Origin: Chrysochromulina tobinii
Taxonomy: Eukaryota > Haptophyta > Prymnesiales > Chrysochromulinaceae
DNA: 56,797 nt
Direction: 5' to 3'
Assembly (NCBI GenBank): GCA_001275005.1
Contig: JWZX01003397.1
Coordinates: forward strand, 1-56,797
The notes under the pieces are model-generated. The model was not told the origin of the DNA, did not search any database, and was given only the letters and a program-made list of their open reading frames with translations. A program made the position numbers and the translations under genes. This document shows, piece after piece, positions 39,180 to 49,480 of the stretch (its first letter is position 1; each line of letters starts with the position of its first letter).

Positions 39180-41090
39180 TCACCTCGGATCGGGCAAGCG
39201 CGAATCGCGGGGCGGCACAAAGGGCGGGGGCATGGTCTGTGCGTGCAACGCCGGGAAGTCAAAGCCCTCAAAAAAGCTCGATTTGAAGATGTTTGGGATG
39301 TTGATCCGCTCGCTGGGCCGCTTGTCGAGCATGCGCTCGATGAGCTCCTTGGTAGCTTGGCCCAACGCGCCTGTCTGGGTGAAGCACGGGTCGCTCATCG
39401 CCGGCTGCGACTTGATAATCGCCTGGTAGAGCTCCATCTTGCGCGCCGCACCCGTGGCGGTGCTGTCCTTGGGCGGCATGAAGGGGAAGCGCCCTGTCGT
39501 GATTTGAAAGAGCAGGACTCCAAGCGCCCACACCTCCGCCTTGTGGCCATCTGCCGGGACGGGAGTCGGACAGTGGCGGCATGTGAGCACAAGAACTCCG
39601 GGGCGCCAAGCTCGAGCCATGGCGGGCGATGCCCGAGGAGATGATGGGTTCGGCCGTGCCGTCTACGTACAGCCAGTCTTATGGATGATCTCGGGTGCGA
39701 GGTACAACGGCGTGCCACATGAGGTGTACGTGTGCTCTGACTCACTCACCCGCTTGGCGAGACCCACGTCAATCACCTTGCAGTAACCTCTTCTGCTGAT
39801 CATCACATTCTTGGCGGACAGGTCGCGATGCATCCACGCTGCCGAATGCAAGGCGTCAAATGCGGAGCACATGCAGGCGAAGTAGAATCGGCATGTATGC
39901 AGGCTCATGGCGCCACTATTGCGATGATCGGCCATCAGGTCCTCCAGCGAGCCACCACCCAGATGCTCGAGCAACATGTAACTCTTCTTTTGGGCATCGA
40001 CGTACTCACCTGCGATGAGGAGGGCCATGAGAGGGTCATCAGCGGTCATCAGCGGTCTTTAGCGGTCATTCGCGATCATCAGATGCCATCATCGGCAATC
40101 AGCGCTCATCAGCGCTCATCAGCGCTCATCAGCGCTCATCAGCGCTTATCAGCGCTCACGAGCTCTCATAAGCGCTCATAAGCGATAATGAGCTCTCATC
40201 AGCATCATCAGTGGTCCTCAAATCAGAGTAGTCTCACCATAGAAGCGCATCAGAAAGGGCGACGCGCCTTCGCGCATGCACGCAATCTCGCGGTCGATAA
40301 GCGTGCGCAGAGGTGTACGGCCGTTCATGCCCGCGCTGTCCTGGATCTTGAGCGCGTAAGCCTTCCGCGTCGGCTTGTGAACGATCAGATGCACCTCTCC
40401 AAACTGCCCCTTGCCCAGGATGGCCACCGAGCTCGACTGCGTGACTGCGGCTTGCACGTCGGCGAACTCGCGAGCGAGCGACTCATAGCCGTCGTACGAC
40501 GACTCACTGAGCGACTTGATATCCTTGTGGCGCGTCATGGCCTGCGCCACGACACCTTGGAAGGCTGATGGCCCTTTGGCCTTCCGGTTTTGCTCGATGA
40601 CCGACCAGATCGTCATCCGCAGGCGCGTTCCGTACTCCATCTGCATAAGCTTGAAGACCTGCCGGTGGAGCCGATAGAGTTCGGCCGAACCCTGACCAAT
40701 CGCAGTGAAGTCTGCACGTCCGCCTGTGTCCAGCGCCTCCTGCCCAAATGTGTCGCCAGGCCCAAGCATCCGCTTCGTGTTCAAGCTCTGGACCAGCACG
40801 CGGCCCGTGTGCACGACGTAGAGGTAGTCGATGGTGCTGCCTTCACGCACGGCCACCTCACGTGGTAGCAGGCGGCAGTGCTCCATCGCCTCTGTGAATC
40901 GCAGAATCTGGTGCAGGTGCACGCCATAGAGGAATGGCACGCGTGCCAGCGCCTCTCGGAGGAACTCAGTCAACTCCTTGGACTTCGGGTGGAGCTTGAT
41001 GGTCTTGGTGGAGGTCTCGTTAAGGTCACCGAGTTCCACAGCAGTTTCTCTAATGGGCCGAAGCAGTGGGTCACGAAAATGGTAAGCCAT
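39180..41090 (-). CDS. Cyclic-nucleotide-domain protein kinase (PKG-like), three exons, atypical active site
   Basis: Exons are 41090-40238, 40009-39671 and 39550-39180, giving 520 residues. Introns are 228 nt (GTGAGA ... TCGCAG, repeat-filled) and 120 nt (GTACGT ... GGCAG). Both junctions restore kinase sequence: FYG-EYVDAQKKS and HKTG-YGHKAEVWALG. A cyclic-nucleotide-binding domain spans about 50-165 (LYVVHTGRVLVQSL, GPGDTFGQEALDTGGRADFT; the usual FGELAL...PRAA is altered). The kinase domain follows: glycine loop LGKGQFGEVHLI, VAIK-lysine in YALKIQ, HRDLSAKN, IDVGLAKRV, LAPEI and WALGVLLFQITTG. HRDLS lacks the AGC Lys, and DVG replaces DFG. Catalysis is therefore uncertain, although Asp of HRD and Asp of D-V-G are kept. 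Start MAYHFRDPLL avoids overlap with the divergent TTLL gene. Confidence 0.85.
40010..40237 (-). repeat. Intron built of 10-bp tandem repeats
   Basis: Between the donor and acceptor of the cNMP kinase gene, about 18 units of a decamer (plus-strand ATCAGCGCTC; minus-strand GAGCGCTGAT) run from about 40031 to 40210. Six central units are near-identical; outer ones drift (AGCGGTCATC, AGCTCTCATA). No phase-neutral coding reading is needed. Confidence 0.85.
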
Positions 41091-41358
41091 GCGCGATGAC
41101 GGCGCCCCGCGAGCACGGCCCTGCAACCTTGCAAGTGTAAGCGTCGAAAATCCCAAAAGAGCTGCGAAGTTTGCACGATCTCGAAGTCTCAGATCACCAC
41201 AGAACTTGGGTATGCAGCTTTTACATGTAGTGCGTTTGGAAGATCTGGGGCGTGGGGGACGTGTGGTGGTCGTGGTGGGGGGCGGCTCAGGGCGGGGCGG
41301 CCGTCGGGCGGGGGGAACTTGGCGTCGGCCCAGTCGCGCAACGTCCCGTTGGAAGAGA
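41091..41358. promoter_or_regulatory. Shared promoter region of kinase and TTLL genes
   Basis: The 268-bp gap separates head-to-head start codons. TACATGTA is at 41224-41231, roughly central. Open frames crossing it (from 41417 minus and 41089 plus) would make the two coding sequences overlap, so the inner starts are preferred. Confidence 0.5.
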
Positions 41359-44300
41359 ATGGATGTTGAGACGGAGGCAGCAAAGGAAGCCAGGAAAGCA
41401 CCGCACCAGCTGGTCATCCCAACCGAGGCTCAGCTGCCACAGGCGGCGCGTAGCTTCGGCCCGCTGGTGTATTGGTCAGAGGCACGTCCTGGCACGCCCA
41501 GCGGGCTGCCACGGGTAGCACAGTTGGTCTTCCGCCCGACGCGCTTCACGCTGAACGAGCTGTGGACCGACGTACCGCGGCCGGTATCGGATTCGCCATG
41601 GCAGCTCTCCTACGCTCTTGCCAGCCGTAGCGAGTGCCGGCTGCTGCAGACAATCTTCGAGGATCACGGCTTTGAGCTGACTACGTCCAATACGTTCAAC
41701 ATCCTCTGGCTGAGCTGCCCGGTGAAGCCGGCGCTGCTGCTCGGGCTCAACAAGTACCAAAAGGTCAACCACTTTCCACGCACCCAGGAGCTCACGCGCA
41801 AAGACCTGCTCGCGCGTACGCTCGGCAGCCTGCGCGAGGCCCATGGGCCGTCTGCGTGCGACTTCCTGCCGCAGACCTTTGTGTTGCCCGCGGACTATGA
41901 CGCGCTGCACGCGGCGATGGCGCGTGAGCGTGTGGCGTGGATTGTCAAGCCGGTTGCCTCGTCGTGCGGGCGGGGCATTTCCATCGTGCAACAGCCGCAT
42001 CAGCTGCCGCATGAGGACGTCGTCGTCTCACGCTACATCGCCAACCCCTTGCTTATTGACGGCTTCAAGTTCGACTTGCGGATCTACGTGGCAGTGACCT
42101 CGTTCTATCCGCTGCGCTGCTACGTGTATGAGGACGGTCTCGCGCGCTTCTCGACCGAGCGCTACCAGAACAGCGGCAGCGGCGGCTATAAGAACGTATT
42201 CATGCACCTCACCAACTACTCGATCAACAAGCATTCGGCGCACTTCGTCGAGAACACCGATGCCTCTTCCGACGACCATGGCAACAAGTGGTCGCTGAGC
42301 GCGCTGAAGCGGTGTCTTGCGCGCAACGGTGTCGATGTGCCCGCGCTCTTCGCGCGCATCGATGCGCTTATCGTGCGCACGCTCATCGCCGTCGAGCCTT
42401 CAGTGGTCAGCGCCTGCCGCCGCTATTGCGGGCACAAGAACTGCTGCTTCCAACTGTTAGGCTTCGACGTGCTCATCGACGACGCTCTCAAACCCTGGTT
42501 GCTCGAAGTTAACCTGTCGCCCTCGCTCGGCACCGACTCGCCACTGGACCTCAAGGTGAGCCACCCGCGCACCCTCCGCTGCCCGTGCGCGCGCCCGCCG
42601 CCGCCCTCCCTCCCGGCCGCCGCCCCCCGCCGCCGCACGCGCACCAGCCGCCGCCCGCGCACCCGCAGCCCCACTCATGCTCGCACCGCCAAGAGCGTCC
42701 GCGGCCTCTCTCCGTGGCCGTGCGGCGTCCAAATGCGGTGCCACAACTGCTCCTGCAGTATCGAGCGCCGGCGCGCCATTCTCTTCGGCGCCGCGCGCTT
42801 TTCGAGGCAGGCCAGAACCCTTTTTTGGCAGACCAGCAAACGCGGCAGCGCGCCAAGAGCGGATTGCGTGCGGATTGCGTGCGCTCTTGAATCCCATCGC
42901 CTCTTGCCCACCATGGTTTCGCTGTGTGGATGCTCGTTTCGGCGCACGCGCAGGTCAAGGCTGAGATGCTCTGCCAGCTGCTCACGCTCGCCTCGATCAC
43001 GCCATATGACCGGGAGGCGCATAAGCATGAGGCGCGCCGTCGTGAGCAGCAGCGGTACGAGCGGCTGGCGCGTGGCGAGCCCGCAGCGAAGCAGGTGCTG
43101 CGCTCGCGCTTGGGCGAGGTGGTCGGCATGGCGATGAGCCTCGATGCGCACCGAGCGGTCGCCGAGATGGACGCGGAAGCTTCCAAGAGCGGCGCGTTCC
43201 GGCGCGTCTATCCAACGGCCAACGGGCACGTGCACCGGCATATCTTCGCGCAAGAGCGCCCCCTCAACACGATGCTCTGTGAAGTGTTGCGCCAACGCGC
43301 GGCCGACGTTGCCAACGCGGCAGAACACGACCTCGACGCAATCTCGGGTGCTCAAGGGGCCGCACGCGCCTCCGAGGGCCTCCCGCCGACTGCCCCCGCC
43401 GACGCCCCCGGCAGCGCGCCGACAACGAAGCTGGCCGACGCAGCGAGTGCGATCTCGGGAGGTGCGATCTCGGAGGTGCAATCTCGGGAGCTGGCCGACG
43501 CAGCGAGCGCGATTGCACAGGCGCCGCCAAAGGCCGCAACCCGTCTGGCAGAGGCACTGGGTGAGGGGCAGCAGCAGCAACAGCAAAAGCAGCCGCCGCC
43601 GCCGCCGCAGCAGCAGCAGCCGCCGCCGCACCCGCACCCGCAGCCGCAGCCGCAGCCGCAGCCGCAGCCGCAGCCGCAGCCGCAGGCCTTGCAGCAGCCG
43701 CAGGCCTTGCAGCAGCCGCAGGCCCAGCCTGATTTCCAGTCGTCAGTGCCGTCCTGCCCCGCTCGCATCTCTGTGCAGGCGCACGGCGGCTCGTGGGCGG
43801 AGGCTGCGACCCACGCGGAGGGTGTGTGCGCGACGCTGCACGCCTCACGCCCTTCCTCGTCAGGCCTCGCGCCCGGCCACCCTGGCGCGCATGGTCCGGA
43901 AGGTGCGATCTCGGGAGGTGCGATCTCGGGAGGTGCGATCTCGGGAGGTGCGATCTCGGCGGCCTACCGTGCCGATAAGCCACCTGCCGGCTCGCGCGCC
44001 ACGCCGTATACAACCACAGGTGACGAGATCGCACCTCGAAACGGAGTGCCACTGATGATCTCCGAGTGTCAATAATCGTCACTGATTGCGGCCCCGTGTG
44101 CGAGCACAGTCGCGTATGGAGCGAGCGTGCCAGCTCCAGAATCTTGGAGCCCCTCCAAAGAGGCCGGGCGGCCTAAGTCGCCCTTGCATGCCGGGTTCGT
44201 CACTGGGTACGGCTCGCCGACTGCTTCCTTTGAGGCCACTGCTGGGATAGCGGCAGCAGGCGCCGATGCCGCTGCGGCACGGCGCAGCGGCGTGTTCACT

Positions 44301-45608
44301 GATCCGCAGGTGCAGTGAGTGCCACCGAGTGCCACCGAGTGCCACCGAGTGCCACCGAGTGCTACCGAGTGCCACTGAGTGCTACCGAGTGCCTCGCAGG
44401 TGCAGCTCGTTGTGATCGAGTATCTGCGGCGCATCCGACGCACACGTCGCCCAGGCGACACGAGTGCCCTCGTCGAGCCGAGTGACGTTGCCATACGCCA
44501 GCGGCTGCATGCGATCGACAAGGCGCTGCGCTCGGCACAGAAGGCGCGGATCACAACAGCTGAGGCGGAGCTGCGCCCGTGCCACGCGCCCAAAGGGGCG
44601 TCTGCAGCGGGCAAGGGCGGCGCCGGCGAGGCGGCCTCAGCGGCAGACGCTCAGGACGACGTCAACGAGGAGGCGGGCGGGGTGGGCGAGGGTGCTGAGG
44701 ACGAGCTCGTCCGAGCTCAGCCTTCCTCGCCGTTGACGAAACTGGGGCGCCTCTTGGCCGGGACTGGCCCGGCGCCGGGCACCAGCGCGCCCGCCACGGC
44801 GCCCCACACGGCGAGCGCGCCACCGGGCTTTGCCGCCGCGACGCTTTCGTCTGCTTCCACAGGCGAGCAGTCGCGTGCAGCGATCGCTGAGCGGTTGCTT
44901 CGTCACCTGGGGGCCGCGCGCTCGCAGCAGGAGAGCCGCCCGGGACCTCACTCCCGCGTCTCGCCTCGCGTGGGCAGTCGACGCGCCGTTAGCCTGAGCC
45001 CCTCGACGCCCTCGACCTTCTCGTCAGCCGTGTACTCCGCGAGTGACGCACAGCTGCTCTACGCGATGCAGCACTTTGCTGCCATGCGCGCGCCGCTTGT
45101 CGGCGAGGGCGAGGGCGAGGGCGAGGGCAGCAGTGAGGGAGCTGAGAGTGTCGCCGACTCCAGCGGCAGCAGCGGCGGAGCTGGTGGTGACGTGGCCGTT
45201 GCACGGGGCGCCATAGCGGGCGCCAACACGTCCCTTCTCATGCTCACCATCAAGAGCGCCATAGCGGGCGATTTTGCCGAGGACGGCCGCACGCCGCCCA
45301 TGCCGCCGAACGTGCAGCCCACCCGCTGGCTCAAGGATCATCTCGGAGCCTCTGCTTCCCAATCGGAACCACCTGCCGGCGTCATGTCGAGCAACGCGAG
45401 CTTCACCTTGCAGCTGCTCAGTGGCGCTCAGCGCACGCAGTCGGCCCCAAAGACACGGGACGGGCTAGCTGACGGGCTAGCGCCGGCGCACAGCGCGACG
45501 ACGGCCGCTGCTGAGCGGCTGATGGGCGGTAAGCTGGCTAAGCCCGAGAGTGCGCGTCGCCTCGCCCGTGTCCGCAAAGAAGGAGTGCAACTACTGTACG
45601 CAAGGTAG
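41359..45608 (+). CDS. TTLL: Tubulin-tyrosine-ligase-like polyglutamylase, four exons
   Basis: Exons 41359-42555, 42954-44019, 44110-44309 and 44400-45608 give about 1,223 residues. The introns are 398, 90 and 90 nt. The first junction yields SPLDLK-VKAEML, the exact TTLL sequence across this point. The second joins TTT-V-AYGA and the third TDPQ-VQLVVIEYL. The ligase domain has NHFPRTQELTRKD, AWIVKPVASSCGRGISI, FKFDLRIYVAVT, FMHLTNYSIN and LGFDVLIDDALKPWLLEVNLSP; these set the ATP, Mg and substrate sites. The class matches glutamylating TTLLs (TTLL4/5/7 group). The C-terminal half is low-complexity, with PQPQP runs, GAISG repeats and Ala/Ser/Gly regions. Expected to add glutamate side chains to axonemal tubulin. 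The repeat-rich exons could hide more introns. Confidence 0.85.
43902..43961 (+). repeat. 15-bp tandem repeat in TTLL exon 2
   Basis: Four in-register units of GGTGCGATCTCGGGA encode Gly-Ala-Ile-Ser-Gly. A decayed copy lies at about 43450-43490, bracketed by a duplicated GCTGGCCGACGCAGCGAG segment. Translated in frame, but an unspliced intronic origin cannot be excluded. Confidence 0.7.
44310..44399 (+). repeat. Intron built of GTGCCACCGA decamers
   Basis: The 90-nt intron of the TTLL gene is about eight copies of GTGCCACCGA (variants GTGCTACCGA and GTGCCACTGA), with GCAG|GTGCAG at the donor and CGCAG|GTGCAG at the acceptor. The same GCAGGTGCAG string flanks both ends. Confidence 0.8.
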
Positions 45609-46395
45609 CTCGTGGTAGAGGCGCGGGTGTTGAGTGAGCGACCGGGACCTCTCGCACTCTGCATCGCACTCTGCTCCGCTCTCTGGCTCTGGAGTCGAGT
45701 TTTGTGCGGAACGGAACGTGCTCGCGTGGCGCGTGGTGGAGCCCGGACGCACCAACGCGGGGGGCGCCTTCGACCTTCGCCGAGCCGACGAGCCGCGAGC
45801 GGCGCGGGAGGCGGGGCGACTCGACATTTTAGTTCATTTTAGGGATTAGCGCGGCGTGCATGCCGTGCACGGGATCTGCGTGTGACAGACCGCCGAGGCC
45901 CGCCGACCCGGGGGGCGGGTCGAGCCGCCCGCGCCGGCCGCCGCGCCGCGCGGCCCGATGGCCGGCCTGCGGCGGTACTGCCCGGCCCAATTGGCCCGGC
46001 CGCGTTCCGCGCCGCCGCGGGCCCGGATCTCTGACTCGGCCGACGGCGGCCCAACGCCGTGAAGCTACGCGTACCGACCCCTCCGGCGCCTTTTGCGCCT
46101 ATACCACGCCAGTCTTGCGGGCGTTACTTATATAAGTTTCGTAATTGGTATGTTATATCATCGGAGATCGCGGGTGCTCCCCCGCTCCCGGTCCCGCTTC
46201 GTTCCCCGGGCCCGGCGGCGCGGCGGGGCAAGAACGTGAAGAATCGCACATAATCGCAGCGGCACGGTATGAAATTTCCCAATTCACCGTTTGGCGCTTT
46301 GACGAGCACTACGTATCCTTGACTCGCATTGACTGTCGTTGCATCTGGCGCGTCGGAGCTCGCGACAACCGGCGAGCGCGGCGCCCCGCGCGCCG
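45609..46395. other. Convergent intergenic region, very GC-rich
   Basis: Lies between the TTLL and TPGS1-like 3' ends. The stretch 45890-46040 is extremely GC-rich (runs such as GCCGCCGCGCCGCGCGG). No gene recognised. Confidence 0.4.
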
Positions 46396-47514
46396 TCACG
46401 ACTCGTAACTTCGCGCAAGTGCCGCACGATGAAGCAGATTCGCGGAGCCGGAGCGCCCAGGGCAGCGCCCGGGGCTTTCTGGTGCCAAGGCAGACGATGC
46501 CGATGCCGACGGGCCAGATCCCAGTCCGTCCGGTGCCGACGTGTTCTGCGGCTTTGCGACCTGAAGCGCCGCACTCGCCGCCTCGTGACCGGTGAGCGTA
46601 GCGACGAACACAGCCTCGAGGAACTCATCGAGCTCGACCGAGCTCGCGCTGTTGCTGCTGGCGCCGCCGCCGGACGCGCCACTGCTCAACACGGCGTCCA
46701 CTCCAATGCTGGCCCCTGTCCCGGCTACCGCCGCACTGAGGCGGTAGCCGACCTCGATAGGCGAGGGTGTCGCAGAGGCCCCCTGCGCAAGGCCGAGCCG
46801 AAACGCGACCTCACACTGCACCTCGCGCTGCAGCCGGTGCAGCTCCGCATGCCCACCTACTCTTGTGGCGGCCGAGGTGCCCGCGGCACTGCTGCTGCCG
46901 CCACTGCTGCTGCCGCCACTGCTGCTGGCAGAGGCGGCAGCGACGGCGGCGATCGCTCCCGCGTCTGCGTCCGTGCTACGCACCTGGCGAATCACCAACT
47001 GCAATGTCGTGCGCGGTATGGTGCCCGTGTGCAGAGGATCGCACGTGTCAAACAGTGTGCGGGCGCGCTTGAAAAGGTCGTCGTAATGCAGGCCAGCACG
47101 CACGGCTCCGCTGAACTCGTCGAATGTGATTGGGTCGCTCTCGGCGCGGTCGATGAGCACGAGCACCGACCGCGAAACGTCAATCGGGCAGTCGCCGCAC
47201 AGCAGCCGCAGCAGCCGCAGCAGCTCAGCGCCCGTGACGCCGCTTACGCCGCGTCGCGCGTCCAGCGCGGCGTACGCGGCCACCAGATTGTCGATGAAGG
47301 CATCCTGCGTCGGGTGGGCCAGGCGGATGTAGCGGTATGCGCGAAGCAGCGGCGAGGAGCCCTGCGTCACCGTCCGAAAGTACTTGGAGATGAAAGCAAT
47401 TGGCGAGGCTGGCCGGTTCTCGAGCAGCAGCGTGACGACGTCCTTCATGTACGCCGTGACCCCGTACCGGTCCAGGTACTCTTCGGCGTCGAGTGACGTA
47501 GGGTCGATCGGCAT
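46396..47514 (-). CDS. TPGS1: Tubulin polyglutamylase complex subunit 1-like protein
   Basis: The 372-residue protein opens with an RIIa/Dpy-30-like dimerisation segment: DAEEYLDRYGVTAYMKDVVTL, ending LLLENRPASPIAFISKYF (about 9-46). Next is AYRYIRLAHPTQDAFIDNL, then LLRLLRLLCGDCP, ITFDEFSGAVRAGLHY and LFKRARTLFD. The order (dimer helix, a WHLRLAH-like helix, then an F-rich helix) matches TPGS1/PGs1, a non-catalytic partner of TTLL1 in the neuronal and ciliary glutamylase complex. The rest is a Ser/Gly-rich spacer and a final helix, ELDEFLEAVFVATLTG. It is convergent with the TTLL gene, so the two share a theme. Other RIIa-type ciliary proteins are the alternative. Confidence 0.68.
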   Translation of the reverse strand: MPIDPTSLDAEEYLDRYGVTAYMKDVVTLLLENRPASPIAFISKYFRTVTQGSSPLLRAYRYIRLAHPTQDAFIDNLVAAYAALDARRGVSGVTGAELLRLLRLLCGDCPIDVSRSVLVLIDRAESDPITFDEFSGAVRAGLHYDDLFKRARTLFDTCDPLHTGTIPRTTLQLVIRQVRSTDADAGAIAAVAAASASSSGGSSSGGSSSAAGTSAATRVGGHAELHRLQREVQCEVAFRLGLAQGASATPSPIEVGYRLSAAVAGTGASIGVDAVLSSGASGGGASSNSASSVELDEFLEAVFVATLTGHEAASAALQVAKPQNTSAPDGLGSGPSASASSALAPESPGRCPGRSGSANLLHRAALARSYES

Positions 47515-47619
47515 GAGTTTGCAGTTTGAGTTTCGTTACAAAATCATGCAAAATTTCGCGAGCTTTCGCTAATTCTCATGTCAAGCTTCCATCCCCGCCG
47601 CGTGCCCGCCGCGCCCATT

Positions 47620-48672
47620 CTAATGGTATGGATTGCGAGGCAAAATGCAGTGGTAGTTCAAGGGCAGCTTTATTCCCAGGGCGGGCGCCGAGTGCGAGAT
47701 GACCAGGCTCCTCCCCGCGCGCTGCTTCTCCGGCTCCAACACGGCGCGCCGGGTGCGCTCGCCCATCGGCGAGTCGATCCCTTCTCTCTTGCCGCCCGTC
47801 CACTCGCCGTCGAATACATTGCCGTTGGCATACGTCATCTTACCGCGCCCGTGCTGCATGCCGCACGCCCACTCGCCCTCGTAGACATTGCCGACGTAGA
47901 CATTGCCGTCGTACACAGCTGCGCCACTCGAATACGTCATCTTGCCACGCCCTTCCTGCTTGCCGCCTTTCCACTCGCCGTTGAAGACATTGCCGCTAGC
48001 AAACGTCATCTTGCCGCGCCCCTCCTGCTCGCCGTTTTTCCACTCACCGTCATAGACATCGCCGTTAGCATACGTCATCTTGCCGCGCCCGTTGCGCGCG
48101 CCACCTTTCCACTCGCCGCTGTACACGTCACCGTTCGCATACGTCGTCTTTCCGCGCCCCTCCATGCTGCCGCTTTTCCACTCGCCCTCGTGCACAGCGC
48201 CGTTCGCATACGTGTACTTTCCGCGCCCTTCTTGCTTGCCACCTTTCCAGTTACCCTCGAAGACATCGCCGTCAGGAAACGTGTACTTGCCGCGCCCTTC
48301 TTGCTCGCCGTCCTTCCACTCGCCGTCAAAGGAGGCGCCGCGAGATAACGTCATCTTGCCGCGCCCGTGGCGCTTATTTTCCCTCCACTCGCCCTCGTAG
48401 ACATGCCCGTTCGCCAGCGTGTACATGCCGCGCCCTTCCTGCTTGCCGCCCTTCCACTCGCCGTTGTAAAGATCGCCATTAGCAAACGTCATCTTGCCGC
48501 GCCCCTCCTGCTCGCCGTCTTTCCAATCACCGTCATACACATTGCCGCTCGCATACGTCATACGGCCACGCCCTTGCTGCTTCTTGCCCTGCCAGTCCCC
48601 ATCGAAGACAGCACCAAAGAAGGCGAGATTGCACGACCGTGGTGTGAGAGAAGGACGCTCAGCGTTCGTCAT
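47620..48672 (-). CDS. MORN-repeat protein, 12 repeats
   Basis: The 350-residue protein is nearly all MORN repeats. Units of 23 residues follow the pattern YxGEWxxGxxxGRGKMTYANGD: VYDGDWKDGEQEGRGKMTF, LYNGEWKGGKQEGRGMYTL, VYEGEWRENKRHGRGKMT and so on. I count twelve, the tenth carrying a short insertion (GAAVYDGNVYVGN). MORN arrays bind membranes or scaffold cytoskeletal proteins, and are common in flagellar and cortical proteins. No catalytic domain (for example a PIP kinase) is attached. DNA repeats are highly similar, suggesting recent internal duplication. Only 105 bp separates its stop from the TPGS1-like start, both on minus. Confidence 0.9.
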   Translation of the reverse strand: MTNAERPSLTPRSCNLAFFGAVFDGDWQGKKQQGRGRMTYASGNVYDGDWKDGEQEGRGKMTFANGDLYNGEWKGGKQEGRGMYTLANGHVYEGEWRENKRHGRGKMTLSRGASFDGEWKDGEQEGRGKYTFPDGDVFEGNWKGGKQEGRGKYTYANGAVHEGEWKSGSMEGRGKTTYANGDVYSGEWKGGARNGRGKMTYANGDVYDGEWKNGEQEGRGKMTFASGNVFNGEWKGGKQEGRGKMTYSSGAAVYDGNVYVGNVYEGEWACGMQHGRGKMTYANGNVFDGEWTGGKREGIDSPMGERTRRAVLEPEKQRAGRSLVISHSAPALGIKLPLNYHCILPRNPYH

Positions 48673-48775
48673 CTCTCGACTGCCTTCCTCGCGTCGCCTT
48701 CAGCGATCTTGGGAATGGATGAAACGGAATTCCTAAATCCGCGAGAAGTACAGCCTAGAAATTCGAATTCCTTTC

Positions 48776-49480
48776 TTGACTACCACGTGTTCGCCTTGCA
48801 GGTTCGCCCACGCGTTTGCGCGGATCGCTCCTCTCCGAATGGGCCGCGACGCAACACGCAGAGCAGCAAAGTGCCAGAGTGCCCATCCGCCCTCCAAAGC
48901 TCCTCTCGCGATCGAAGAATGCAACCCGATACTCACACTTCACCTGCCGCCAGCACTAGCGAGGGAGCAGGAGAGTGATGCCACACGCAGGAGCGCGTGC
49001 AAGCACTTTCAGAACGAAAATCCTGAGTACGCGCCGAAGAAGGGCTGCGTACAGACTTTCAGCGTCCGCTACAACCATCTGCGTGAGTACGTGTTTGACA
49101 GCCAACGGGACTCAAAGTCCATGCCTGCGGAGCTGCGATACATGCGCCTTTTCTTGCTGCTGCTCATCGGCCCGCCCGACATGCTCGCCAACTACAATGA
49201 GCACGGCACGTTCCGTTCGAAGACCGACCTTTGGCCAAAGGCTGTCAAGGCTTTCGGCGAGGTGGTTCAATACAACCACTACAAAGAGAGGCCTTCGGAG
49301 GAGGAAGCGCGAACAGCAATCGCAGCGTTGTACTCGCTTTGCTTCACCAAGCTCGGGCGACCGCGTACAAACTTCGCATGGCTGCGCTGGAGAGACCGCA
49401 TCGCCCCAAATGCGAGCCTGCTCGCGATGATTATTTCGCTCATTGTGATGACGCTTGCAAAATGGTTCTTAAACTTGTGA
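48776..49480 (+). CDS. Tail-anchored protein, unknown
   Basis: The 234-residue frame starts MTTTCSPCRFAHAF. From about residue 70 the sequence looks like a folded helical domain: QTFSVRYNHLREYVFDSQRD, LRYMRLFLLLLIGPPDMLAN, LWPKAVKAFGEVVQYNHY, then EEEARTAIAALYSLCFTK. It ends in a hydrophobic segment (LLAMIISLIVMTLAKWFLNL), a tail anchor. I do not recognise the family. The Cys/Arg-rich first 70 residues are less convincing and may belong to an upstream exon in another frame. Only 103 bp separates the start from the MORN start on the other strand, so they share a promoter. Confidence 0.5.
   Translation: MTTTCSPCRFAHAFARIAPLRMGRDATRRAAKCQSAHPPSKAPLAIEECNPILTLHLPPALAREQESDATRRSACKHFQNENPEYAPKKGCVQTFSVRYNHLREYVFDSQRDSKSMPAELRYMRLFLLLLIGPPDMLANYNEHGTFRSKTDLWPKAVKAFGEVVQYNHYKERPSEEEARTAIAALYSLCFTKLGRPRTNFAWLRWRDRIAPNASLLAMIISLIVMTLAKWFLNL

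Noticed and set aside
40031-40210. Possible CRISPR array
   Set aside because: Direct 10-bp units with no spacers, inside a spliced eukaryotic gene.
48080-48400. Plus-strand frames across the MORN gene
   Set aside because: Pro/Ser-rich repeats are the antisense of MORN repeats.
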